A stretch of 64,000 nt of DNA from Ochrobactrum vermis (GTDB taxonomy: Bacteria; Pseudomonadota; Alphaproteobacteria; Rhizobiales; Rhizobiaceae): contig NZ_PCOC01000002.1 in the NCBI RefSeq assembly GCF_002975205.1, positions 1,987,501-2,051,500 of the forward strand, given 5' to 3'. The notes below the pieces were generated by a model. The model searched no databases and had not been told where the DNA came from. It worked only from the letters and a program-made list of their open reading frames with translations. The translations under genes were made by a program, and so were the position numbers. This document shows, piece after piece, positions 26,551 through 34,987 of this stretch (the first letter of the stretch is position 1; each line of letters opens with the position of its first letter).

Positions 26551-28946
26551 TGCGACCCATCAAGGACATCCTGAAGACCATGGAATATGGACCTTCCCCC
26601 GAAGCAAACGGCGATGTGAACCTGTGGCTGGAACAGCATGGCTGCTCTTTCGGCCATTATATCAATGGCGTTTTTGTCAAACCGGAAGGCCGCAAGGCGA
26701 TTGTCGTCGCCAATCCGGCCAATGGCGACAAGCTCGCCGAAATCATCTGCGGTAATGCGCAAGATGTCGATCAGGCGGTGAAAGCCGCCCGCGCTGCCTT
26801 CGGCAAATGGTCCAAACTGTCTGGCTATGAGCGCGCCAAATATCTCTATGCCATCGCCCGCCACATCCAGAAGCGCGAGCGCTTTCTGGCCGTGCTGGAA
26901 ACCATGGACAACGGCAAGCCGATCCGCGAAACCCGCGATATCGACATTCCGCTCGCCGCCCGTCATTTCTATCATCATGCAGGCTGGGCCGAGATGGTGG
27001 AAGACGAATTCAAGGGCTTTTCGCCGGTTGGTGTCTGCGGTCAGGTCATTCCTTGGAATTTCCCGCTTCTCATGCTTGCCTGGAAGATCGCGCCTGCACT
27101 TGCCGCCGGTAATACGGTCGTGCTGAAGCCTGCCGACCTGACACCACTCACCGCTATCGCCTTTGCCGAAATCTGCCATGAGGCCGGTCTGCCTGCCGGT
27201 GTCGTAAACATCGTACAGGGCGACGGGACCACGGGTGCAGAAATCTGCGGTCATGACGGTGTGGATAAGGTCGCCTTCACCGGCTCGACGCAGGTAGGCC
27301 GGGTCATCCGCGAGCAGATTGCCGGTTCGGGCAAGAAGCTGTCGCTGGAATTGGGCGGCAAATCACCTTTCATCGTCTTTGAAGACGCCGATCTCGATGC
27401 CGCAGTTGAAGGCGTCGTCGATGCCATCTGGTTCAATCAGGGCGAAGTTTGCTGCGCCGGTTCGCGCCTATTTGTGCAGGAAGGCATTGCCGACCGCTTC
27501 TATACCAAGCTCAGAAAGCGCCTCGAGACACTGCGCGTTGGTGATCCACTCGACAAATCCACAGATGTCGGCGCCATCGTTTCGCCCGGTCAGGTGAAGC
27601 GCATTTCCGATCTCATCCAGAAAGGCATCGAGGAAGGTGGTGCTCTCTGGCAGACGCCGAACCCGCTTCCGGCCAAGGGCAACTATATCGCGCCCGGCTT
27701 TTTCACCGAGGTGGATCAGGCATCAACCGTCTGTCAGGTGGAAATCTTCGGGCCCATTGCGGCGGCGACCACTTTCCGCACTCCGGACGAGGCCGTCTCG
27801 CTCGCCAACAACACGCGCTACGGGCTAGCCGCCTCGATCTGGTCCGAGAACATCAATGTCGCGCTTGATCTCGCTGCTCGGGTAAAGGCCGGTGTCGTCT
27901 GGATCAATTGCACCAATATGCTGGATGCAGGCGCGGGCTTTGGCGGCTATCGTGAAAGCGGTTTCGGTCGCGAGGGTGCACGCGAAGGCATGTACGAATA
28001 TCTCGTCTCCGATTGGGAAAAGGCGCTCGTCGCTCCCAAGGCTATCGAAAACTTCGCGCCTTCAGCCTCACCATCTGGCGACGACAAGATCATCATCGAC
28101 GGCATTGATCGCACGATGAAAAACTATATTGGCGGCAAGCAGGCCCGCCCCGACGGCGGCTACGGCTATTCGGTAACAGGCAAAGGCGGGGCGGTCATCG
28201 GTCAGGCTGGCATCGGTAACCGCAAAGACATCCGCAATGCGGTTGAAGCAGCGGCCAAGGCTTCCAGCTGGAGCAGTGCAACCGCCCATAACCGTGCGCA
28301 GGTACTGTACTATCTCGGTGAGAACCTTGATGCGCGCCGTACGGATTTCATCGCGCGGCTGGTCGAAAGCACCAGCATCAGTCAGAAAAAGGCCGAAGAA
28401 GAATTCGAAAACGCACTGCGCCGCATTTTCTATTACGCCGCACAGGCCGACAAGTTCGATGGAGCTGTTCATTCCACCAAGTCGCGTCATGTGACGCTGG
28501 CAATGCACGAACCATGGGGCGTAATGGGCATCGTCTGCCCGGACGAAGCGCCGCTTCTCTCGCTCGTCTCCCTGGTTCTGCCTGCCATCGCCATGGGTAA
28601 TCGGGCGGTGGTGGTGCCTTCGAGCCGCCATCCGCTGATCGCAGGCGATTTCTATCAGGTACTCGACACGTCCGACGTACCCGGCGGTGTGGTCAATATC
28701 GTCACTGGCGAACGCGACCTTTTGACGAAGACACTTGCCGAGCATGATGATGTTGCAGCACTCTGGTATTTCGGCTCGCGCGAGGGCAGTGCCATGGTGG
28801 AAAAGGCGTCGGCGGGCAATCTCAAAGCAACCTGGGTCAACAATGGCCGCCAGCCCAACTGGCTCAACAAGGCGAATGGACAAGGCCGGAATTATCTGCG
28901 CCGCGCGATACAGGTAAAGAACATCTGGGTGCCTTACGGGGCATAG
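26551..28946 (+). CDS. Two-domain aldehyde dehydrogenase, ALDH16-like
   Basis: 798 residues from the ATG at 26551, which AAGGA precedes; a start at 26523 inside deoC is possible. The first half is a full ALDH domain: VIPWNFPLLMLAWKIAPALA, LELGGKSPFIVFEDADLD (general-base Glu) and NQGEVCCAGSRLFVQ (catalytic Cys). The second half repeats the fold (MHEPWGVMGIVCPDEAPLL, LPAIAMGNRAVVVPSS) but lacks the catalytic cysteine motif and is short. This layout matches ALDH16. Next to deoC it is well placed to oxidise acetaldehyde; that is inferred. Confidence 0.88.
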
Positions 28947-28961
28947 GATCACACATCAAAG

Positions 28962-28983
28962 GGCCCGCTTTCGCGGGCCTTTT
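28962..28983 (+). terminator. Rho-independent terminator of the deoC operon
   Basis: GGCCCGC (28962-28968), loop TTTC, GCGGGCC (28973-28979), then TTTT. It starts 15 bases after the ALDH stop and closes the ten-kilobase sugar operon. Confidence 0.88.
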
Positions 28984-28999
28984 GTTGAGCGGTCTGCGC

Positions 29000-29536
29000 T
29001 CACTGCGGCACCCACAGAATAGCGTCCGGGTTGATCCCGAGCAGCAACGCCTGCGCGACCGCACGTGCCTTTAATTCCGCGCCTGCGTCAGGCTCGCGCG
29101 AAAGCACCCAGAAATAGCTTCGCGTCGAACCGACAATGATTGACCACTGATAGTCCTCTTCATCGACATCCACGATATTATAGCCGCCATAGAACGGCCC
29201 AAAGAAAGAAACTTTCAACGCGCCTTCGTCGGCGGACCGTACAAAGCTGGCGGTTCCTGTGGCTTGCGTCCAGCGCCCTTTCCATGGATCGAAGCCGCGA
29301 TTGACCACTTTGACGGTTTGATCGGACTTCAATGAATATTCGGCAGTCGTCCGGGTCAGGCCGCGCTCAAAGCGGTTTTCCAGTCGCCCGACCTCATGCC
29401 ATTTACCCAGATAGCGTGTGAGATCGAAGGGCTTCACCGGCACAATTCCCTGCGGGATTTGGGGCGATCTTGCCCGTGTCAGCGCGTATCCCACAGCCAG
29501 CCCCGTCAGGCCAAGAGCGAGTTTTCCAAATCTCAT
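29000..29536 (-). CDS. Lipocalin (Blc type)
   Basis: 178 residues from the ATG at 29536, preceded by AAGGAAGGGAAG; the longer frame from 29602 is unlikely. A hydrophobic N-terminus (LALGLTGLAVGYALTRA) acts as signal or anchor, with no lipobox cysteine. The lipocalin GxW motif is in LTRYLGKWHEVGRLENRFE, followed by YNIVDVDEEDYQWSIIVG and YFWVLSREP, as in Blc. Blc proteins bind lipids or lysophospholipids at the envelope. Stands alone. Confidence 0.87.
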   Translation of the reverse strand: MRFGKLALGLTGLAVGYALTRARSPQIPQGIVPVKPFDLTRYLGKWHEVGRLENRFERGLTRTTAEYSLKSDQTVKVVNRGFDPWKGRWTQATGTASFVRSADEGALKVSFFGPFYGGYNIVDVDEEDYQWSIIVGSTRSYFWVLSREPDAGAELKARAVAQALLLGINPDAILWVPQ

Positions 29537-29681
29537 CGTCTTCCCTTCCTTTGTCGCATGAAAGGACAAACCGATGCGATGGCGATTGGTTCCGAAGCCC
29601 AAACAAGACGCATTTCCGCAGCGTCATCCAACTGTCACGCAATCGGAATAGAAGCTCCCAAGCCATTTGGATTGCGGGAAA

Positions 29682-30761
29682 ATGTTACACTCCTCTAATA
29701 TAAAAGCGGATATCGCCGTTCGGGCTGAAGGGCTGAATTTGGCCTATGGCCCGGCCACCATCTTGAAAAATATCGATCTTTCGCTGCCCAGAGGACAAAC
29801 GCTCGCCCTGCTCGGACCATCCGGTTGCGGCAAGACAACTCTGCTTCGTCTCGTAGCTGGTCTTCTCGCTCCGACGAAAGGGACAATCACAATCAACGGC
29901 GTCACCGTTGCGAATGCCTCGACAGGCTCGTTCATTCCGCCGGAAAAGCGTCATCTCGGCATGGTGTTTCAGGATTATGCGCTTTGGCCGCATATGACTG
30001 TTTTCGGCAATGTATCCTTCCCTCTCGAGATGCGTGGGCTCGGCCGCGCGGAGCGCGAAAAGCGTGTTGCCTCTGCACTCGATCGCGTCGGCCTGACCGG
30101 GTTCGGTGAGCGTGCCATCAGTGATATGTCGGGCGGCCAGCAGCAGCGTGTTGCCATTGCCCGCGCCATCGTCGCCGAACCAGGACTGGTGCTGTTCGAC
30201 GAACCGCTTTCCAATCTCGACCGTGAACTGCGCGAAAACATGGTCACCGAGATCGGGCAGCTTGTCGCCAATCTCGGCCTGACCGCGATCTACGTCACGC
30301 ATGACCAGAGCGAAGCATTCTCGCTTGCCGATCAGGTGGCCGTCATGCGCGCCGGTGTGATCGAACAGCTCGCGGCACCCGAAGCCCTCGTCGCCGAACC
30401 GACGACACCGGAGGTCGCCGATTTTCTGCGGCTCGGCTGTGTGGTGCCGGTGGAGCGGCGCGACGATGCCTACCGAATTGCGCGCACCGAAATCCACATC
30501 GCCCATGATTCCGCCGCAGGACATGCAACGCATGTGTTGTTGCCGTCACGTTCGGTTCGCAGCGTTCCCGTTCATGACGCTGCAATTCCAGCAACAGTCC
30601 TGCGCTCGCAGTTTCGCGGTGACGGCCATTTGACCACCGTGCGCATCGGCTCACATCAGGACGGTCACGAACTGACCTATCTCGACAGTATCCGCCTTTC
30701 ACCCGGCGCTCCGGTTGGCATTTCCGTCGATGCCAGCCAGCTACGCTGGTTTTCGAAATAA
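29682..30761 (+). CDS. Ferric-iron/sulfate-type ABC transporter, ATP-binding protein
   Basis: 359 residues from the ATG at 29682; a TTG at 29667 is the other option. Walker A GPSGCGKTT, signature [16 protein letters not shown], Walker B GLVLFDEPLSNLD and the H-loop YVTHDQSEAF are present. The last 120 residues form a TOBE-like regulatory domain. Followed by a binding protein and a fused permease, as in FbpABC-type importers. Cargo is probably ferric iron, but related systems carry other anions. Confidence 0.88.
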   Translation: MLHSSNIKADIAVRAEGLNLAYGPATILKNIDLSLPRGQTLALLGPSGCGKTTLLRLVAGLLAPTKGTITINGVTVANASTGSFIPPEKRHLGMVFQDYALWPHMTVFGNVSFPLEMRGLGRAEREKRVASALDRVGLTGFGERAISDMSGGQQQRVAIARAIVAEPGLVLFDEPLSNLDRELRENMVTEIGQLVANLGLTAIYVTHDQSEAFSLADQVAVMRAGVIEQLAAPEALVAEPTTPEVADFLRLGCVVPVERRDDAYRIARTEIHIAHDSAAGHATHVLLPSRSVRSVPVHDAAIPATVLRSQFRGDGHLTTVRIGSHQDGHELTYLDSIRLSPGAPVGISVDASQLRWFSK

Positions 30762-30796
30762 GACCATCACATCAGGCAATATCTCAGGAGGCACAG

Positions 30797-31759
30797 ATGA
30801 AGAAATCCATTCTCGGCGCGGGACTTGCGCTTGTCACCGCTTTGCTCGCCAGCACGGCGGCCTATGCGGACATCACGGTCTATTCGGCAGGCCCCGGCAG
30901 TCTGATTGAGAAGCTGGCTGCGGGCTTCACCGCCAAGACCGGCGCAAAGGTCAATGTCTTTCAGGCAACGACCGGCAAGGTTATGGCCCGCATCGAAGCC
31001 GAAGCTGCAAATCCGGTTGTCGACGTTCTGATTTCAGCTTCGTGGGACACGGCAACCGATTTCGCCAAGCGCGACTGGCTGGTCGCCTATACCAGCCCGA
31101 ACGCCGCGAAAGTGCCGGATTTCCTCAAGAATGAAACGGCAGTCGCACAAGGCGTCTCCGCCCTGGGCATTGCGTGGAACCCGGCAAGCAAGACGCCGAA
31201 GCCCACCGAATGGGCCGATCTTGCCAAGCCTGAATACAAGGATCTGGTCAACCTGCCGGACCCGGCACAGTCAGGCGCAACTTTTGAACTCGTTGCCGCT
31301 CTTCAGGCGCAGCAGGGCTGGGATCTGTTCAAGAACCTGCACGAAAACGGTGCCGCTGTCGCCGGCGCCAATGCAGAGGCTCTGAACCCCGTTCTTCAGG
31401 GCGCCAAGGCCGCAGTGTTTGGTGCGGTCGACTACATCTCGCTTGCAGGCAAGGCCAAGGGTGAATCCATCGACGTCATTTTTCCGGCGTCCGGCACCGT
31501 GATCGCGCCGCGCCCGGCCATGATCCTCAAATGGTCGAAGAACCAGGACGAGGCCAAGCAGTTCGTCGATTACATGCTGTCCGATGAAGGCCAGAAAATG
31601 GTTGCCGACACCTATCTGATGCCGTCGCGCACCGATATTCCGGCCAATCGCCCACTGATCGGCGATCTCAAAATCCTGCCGGTCGACGCCAAGGAAGTCT
31701 ATGGCAAGCGCAGCGAAACGCTGAAGGAATTCGGCGCTGCCTTTGCCGTCAGCAACTGA
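30797..31759 (+). CDS. Ferric-iron-type ABC transporter, periplasmic binding protein
   Basis: 320 residues with a Sec signal peptide cleaved after STAAYA. FbpA/AfuA-like type II binding protein: DITVYSAGPGSLIEKLAAGF, FQATTGKVMARIEAEAANP and VDVLISASWD. The Y-Y pair typical of some FbpA iron sites is not obvious, so a different ligand remains possible. AGGAGGCACAG precedes the ATG. Confidence 0.83.
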   Translation: MKKSILGAGLALVTALLASTAAYADITVYSAGPGSLIEKLAAGFTAKTGAKVNVFQATTGKVMARIEAEAANPVVDVLISASWDTATDFAKRDWLVAYTSPNAAKVPDFLKNETAVAQGVSALGIAWNPASKTPKPTEWADLAKPEYKDLVNLPDPAQSGATFELVAALQAQQGWDLFKNLHENGAAVAGANAEALNPVLQGAKAAVFGAVDYISLAGKAKGESIDVIFPASGTVIAPRPAMILKWSKNQDEAKQFVDYMLSDEGQKMVADTYLMPSRTDIPANRPLIGDLKILPVDAKEVYGKRSETLKEFGAAFAVSN

Positions 31760-31779
31760 TTTTTGAAGGACAGGCAGAC

Positions 31780-33459
31780 ATGAAGACAAGCAGTGCGGCG
31801 GCTGGCAATCCGCTCGGTTTCGTTGCGGTTGCAGGGCTCGCATTCATCGTCGCGGTGCCGTTTGTCTTTATTGTCCTTCAGGCAATCTTTCCGCAATTGG
31901 GGAGAGGCTCGCTCGCCGAGCCTTTCCTGCATCTGTCCGCCTTGTTCGAAGATCCGAAACTTTTGCGCATGAGCGGCAATACCGTGCTGCTCGGGCTTTC
32001 TGTGGTGGCGCTTTCCGCGCTCATCGCTGTTCCGCTTGCGGTTTTCAGGGCGCTCTACAAGGTGCCTTTCGCCGTTTTGTGGGACGTGCTGATGCTCGTG
32101 CCCTTCATGATCCCGCCTTATATCGCCACACTTGGCTGGATCATGACCTTGCAGCCACGCGGCTATCTCGAACAGCTCGCCGGTTTCAATCTGGCTCCGT
32201 TCCTGTTCTCGGTCGCGGGCATGAGCTTCGTCATGGCGCTGAACACGTTTCCGCTCGTCTATTTCGCAGTGTCGCGCACGATTGAAGCGGTCGGCGCACG
32301 CTATTCCGATGTCGGACGCGTGTTCGGGGCATCGCCGTGGCGCTCCTTTATTCGCATTACCCTGCCGCTTGCGACGCCAGGTCTGGCAGCAAGCCTTCTT
32401 CTGGTTTTCGCAGCGTCCATTGAAGAATACGGCACGCCCGCAGCGCTTGGGCGCCGTTCCGGTTTCGACGTACTGGTGACGGAAATCGACCTGCGCATCT
32501 CGGACTGGCCCATCGACCTTGCCGGAGCAGCCGTCTTTTCGCTGGCGCTTGTCTGCCTGTCGCTTGCAGCCTTTCTGGTGCAACGCTGGATACTGACGCG
32601 CCGCTCCTATGTGACGACGGGTGGTAAGCCGCAAGCCAAAGACAAGCGTTCGCTCGGAGCCCTCACCATTCCGGTGGTGGCTCTCTTCGCCATCGTCGCC
32701 TTTGCCGCAACAGGCATTCCCTTGCTGGCCATTCTGGCGAGTGCCCTTTCCAAAACCGTTTCCGGCGGGTTGACCCTGTCCAACCTCGGCTTTGACAATT
32801 TTGCCGCCATTGCCGACAACAGCGCAGGTGGCATACGTGCACTGGTCAACAGCTTGTCGCTCGGCATTGCAAGTGCCCTGCTAACGGGATTTCTCGGCGC
32901 CGTTGCCGCCTATGCCGTGGTGAAAATGCGTTTCCGGGGTCGCTTCTGGCTCGACGTGCTGACCGTTCTGCCAAATGCCTTGCCCGGCGTCGTTGTGGCG
33001 GTCGGCCTCATTCTGGCATGGAACCAGCCCATGCTGCCCGTCTCGCCATACAACACACCGCTGATCCTGCTGCTTGCCTATTGCTGTATTCTTCTGCCGC
33101 AGCCGATCCGCTATGCATCGGCTGCCTTTCACCAGATCGGCGACAATCTGGAAGCTGCGGCGCGGGTCTGCGGTGCAAACAGCTTCACAGCTTTCCGTCG
33201 CATCATGCTGCCGTTGATCGCACCCAGCCTCATCACCGCCATGCTGCTCGTCTTTGCCGTCGCGACCCGTGAGCTGGTTGCGTCCATACTGGTCGCTCCG
33301 GTTGGAATGCAGACCATCTCGATCTTCATCTGGCGCCAGTTCGAACAGGGATCGGTCGGCCTCGGCATGGCCATGGCATTCATCGCCATTCTTATCACCA
33401 CGCTTTTACCGCTGGTTCTCATGGGGTTGTTGAAGCGCTCGGGTCTCGTTAGAGTTTGA
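31780..33459 (+). CDS. Ferric-iron-type ABC transporter, fused two-domain permease
   Basis: 559 residues with two permease halves in one chain, as in FbpB/SfuB proteins. The EAA loops are GRVFGASPWRSFIRITLPLA (first half) and ARVCGANSFTAFRRIMLPL (second half). About twelve membrane segments. It lies 20 bases after the binding-protein gene and completes the three-gene importer. Confidence 0.9.
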   Translation: MKTSSAAAGNPLGFVAVAGLAFIVAVPFVFIVLQAIFPQLGRGSLAEPFLHLSALFEDPKLLRMSGNTVLLGLSVVALSALIAVPLAVFRALYKVPFAVLWDVLMLVPFMIPPYIATLGWIMTLQPRGYLEQLAGFNLAPFLFSVAGMSFVMALNTFPLVYFAVSRTIEAVGARYSDVGRVFGASPWRSFIRITLPLATPGLAASLLLVFAASIEEYGTPAALGRRSGFDVLVTEIDLRISDWPIDLAGAAVFSLALVCLSLAAFLVQRWILTRRSYVTTGGKPQAKDKRSLGALTIPVVALFAIVAFAATGIPLLAILASALSKTVSGGLTLSNLGFDNFAAIADNSAGGIRALVNSLSLGIASALLTGFLGAVAAYAVVKMRFRGRFWLDVLTVLPNALPGVVVAVGLILAWNQPMLPVSPYNTPLILLLAYCCILLPQPIRYASAAFHQIGDNLEAAARVCGANSFTAFRRIMLPLIAPSLITAMLLVFAVATRELVASILVAPVGMQTISIFIWRQFEQGSVGLGMAMAFIAILITTLLPLVLMGLLKRSGLVRV

Positions 33460-33468
33460 CCTGCCTTG

Positions 33469-33512
33469 CTGATCGGGGCCTTTCTGATCGAGGCCTTCCT
33501 GATCGGGGAATG
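33469..33512. repeat. 15-base tandem repeat, nearly three copies
   Basis: CTGATCGGGGCCTTT (33469-33483), CTGATCGAGGCCTTC (33484-33498) and a partial third copy, CTGATCGGGGAATG (33499-33512), lie between the permease stop and the cupin gene. AGAGCGTTTCC and GGGAGCGCTCC follow at 33533-33572 and resemble decayed ends of the dispersed palindromic repeats. Confidence 0.8.
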
Positions 33513-33581
33513 CGCGCAAACAACGAGATAGAGCGTTTCCAATGATCTCATACTGACTGGGAGCGCTCCGGGAGAACCGTT

Positions 33582-33935
33582 TTGACGAAACAACCCGTTG
33601 TCTTGAAAAGAGAAGAGTGGGCGAGGCGCGAAGATGCCTGGTCCGGTCGTGTCGAAGGCAAGAGATTTGGCACCGACGCGTCAATCATATTCTTTTCAAC
33701 CGATGTTGTCGGACATGGCCCCAAGCTGCACCGGCACCCCTATGACGAGATTTTCATCGTCCGCCAGGGGAAAGCTTTGTTCATTGTCGGCGATGAACAG
33801 ATTGAGGCGACAGAAGGACAGGTCGTCTTCGGTCCCGCAAACATACCGCACAAATTCATCAATCTGGGGCCCGGGCGTCTGGAAACAACCGACATTCATG
33901 TCAGCCAGCATTTCGAGCAGGAAGACCTTGAGTGA
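33582..33935 (+). CDS. Small cupin-domain protein
   Basis: 117 residues with a single cupin fold. Metal motif 1 is KLHRHPYDEIFIVRQGKALF (two His, one Glu) and motif 2 is PANIPHKFINLGPG. Start is TTG at 33582 with GGGAGA six bases upstream; there is no better ATG. A small-molecule sensor or isomerase role is possible; no substrate can be named. It lies between the iron-type transporter and the AraC/siderophore genes, apparently as a single unit. Confidence 0.75.
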   Translation: MTKQPVVLKREEWARREDAWSGRVEGKRFGTDASIIFFSTDVVGHGPKLHRHPYDEIFIVRQGKALFIVGDEQIEATEGQVVFGPANIPHKFINLGPGRLETTDIHVSQHFEQEDLE

Positions 33936-34109
33936 ACGCAAGTTCCCCTCCCCCATTATTGGCAGAATTATCTTGCGCTGGCACTAAAAGATGATAATTT
34001 TAGTCATATTAATGCGACGATATCCTGACGCATTTCCGGCAAACAGGCCGGCCACTCATTGGAACACTGTTTAAATACGGGTCGGAACAGTTTGGGCTTT
34101 TGGCATTCT

Positions 34110-34985
34110 ATGATCTGGCAAGCCGAAGGCATCCGGGTGGTTGCGCCGGTCCAATGGCGTGTACTGGACGGGCTGGTCAGTGTCTTTTGGGAGGCCGAAA
34201 GCCAGACGGGAGCCAACGGCTATTTCCTGTCGCATGATCCCCGCATCATGATCTTTTTCCAGGATGTCTCATCCAACATTCGCATATCGAACGACAATGG
34301 TGTCTTTGGCCAGCATCGCCGCCCGATGACACGTGCGATCTATATACCGGCCGGCGTCCCGATGTGGACGAGTACGGTTTCGCTCCACCGTTTTTCGCAC
34401 CTCAACCTGCATTTCCATAAAGATCGGCTGCTCAGATATCTCAGCCCTGCGCTCGGTACGTCCATGGCCATGGCCGCTATGCGCAGTCCGGTTGAAATTC
34501 AGGATCTCGGTGCGATAGAAACACTTGCCCGCCTGCTGGTCGACGAAACGGCCAATCCGTCGAAACATGGGCTTTTTGCGGAAAACCTGATCGGCAGTAT
34601 TCTGACCGGCCTCCTCGATATACCGGGAGAGCAGAACAAACAGGGCTATGGCCGCCTCACCATGGCGCAGATGAACAAGCTGAACGCACGGTTCGATAGC
34701 TGCAGCGATCGCCGATTGAGCATCGCAGAAATGGCAGCGTCCGTTGGTCTGTCGGAAAGCTGGTTCGCCAATGTGTTCAAACAGACGACAGGCAAAACCC
34801 CGCTGCAATGGCAAATGGCGAAGCGCATCGATCTGGCGCAACAATTGCTGGCGGAAAGCGAAATGACCGTTGCCGGTATTGCAGCCCAGCTCGGATTCAC
34901 CGATCAGGCTCACCTGACCAAGGCCTTCCGCCAGGTCGTGGGAGAAACGCCAGCCGCCTGGCGACGTTTTCAGTCCAACCGTTAA
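34110..34985 (+). CDS. AraC-family transcriptional regulator, probable siderophore-uptake regulator
   Basis: 291 residues from the ATG at 34110 (a TTG at 34059 would add 17 residues). C-terminal double helix-turn-helix of the AraC/XylS type: LSIAEMAASVGLSESWFANV, then KQTTGKTPLQWQM, and TVAGIAAQLGFTDQAHLTKA. The N-terminal half is a cupin-like sensor. It converges on the TonB-dependent receptor gene with two bases between stops. AraC regulators beside such receptors commonly activate them when the siderophore is present. Confidence 0.85.
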   Translation: MIWQAEGIRVVAPVQWRVLDGLVSVFWEAESQTGANGYFLSHDPRIMIFFQDVSSNIRISNDNGVFGQHRRPMTRAIYIPAGVPMWTSTVSLHRFSHLNLHFHKDRLLRYLSPALGTSMAMAAMRSPVEIQDLGAIETLARLLVDETANPSKHGLFAENLIGSILTGLLDIPGEQNKQGYGRLTMAQMNKLNARFDSCSDRRLSIAEMAASVGLSESWFANVFKQTTGKTPLQWQMAKRIDLAQQLLAESEMTVAGIAAQLGFTDQAHLTKAFRQVVGETPAAWRRFQSNR

Positions 34986-34987
34986 TC

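Noticed and set aside
33469..33512. CRISPR array
   Set aside because: The repeats are 15 bases, head to tail, without spacers.
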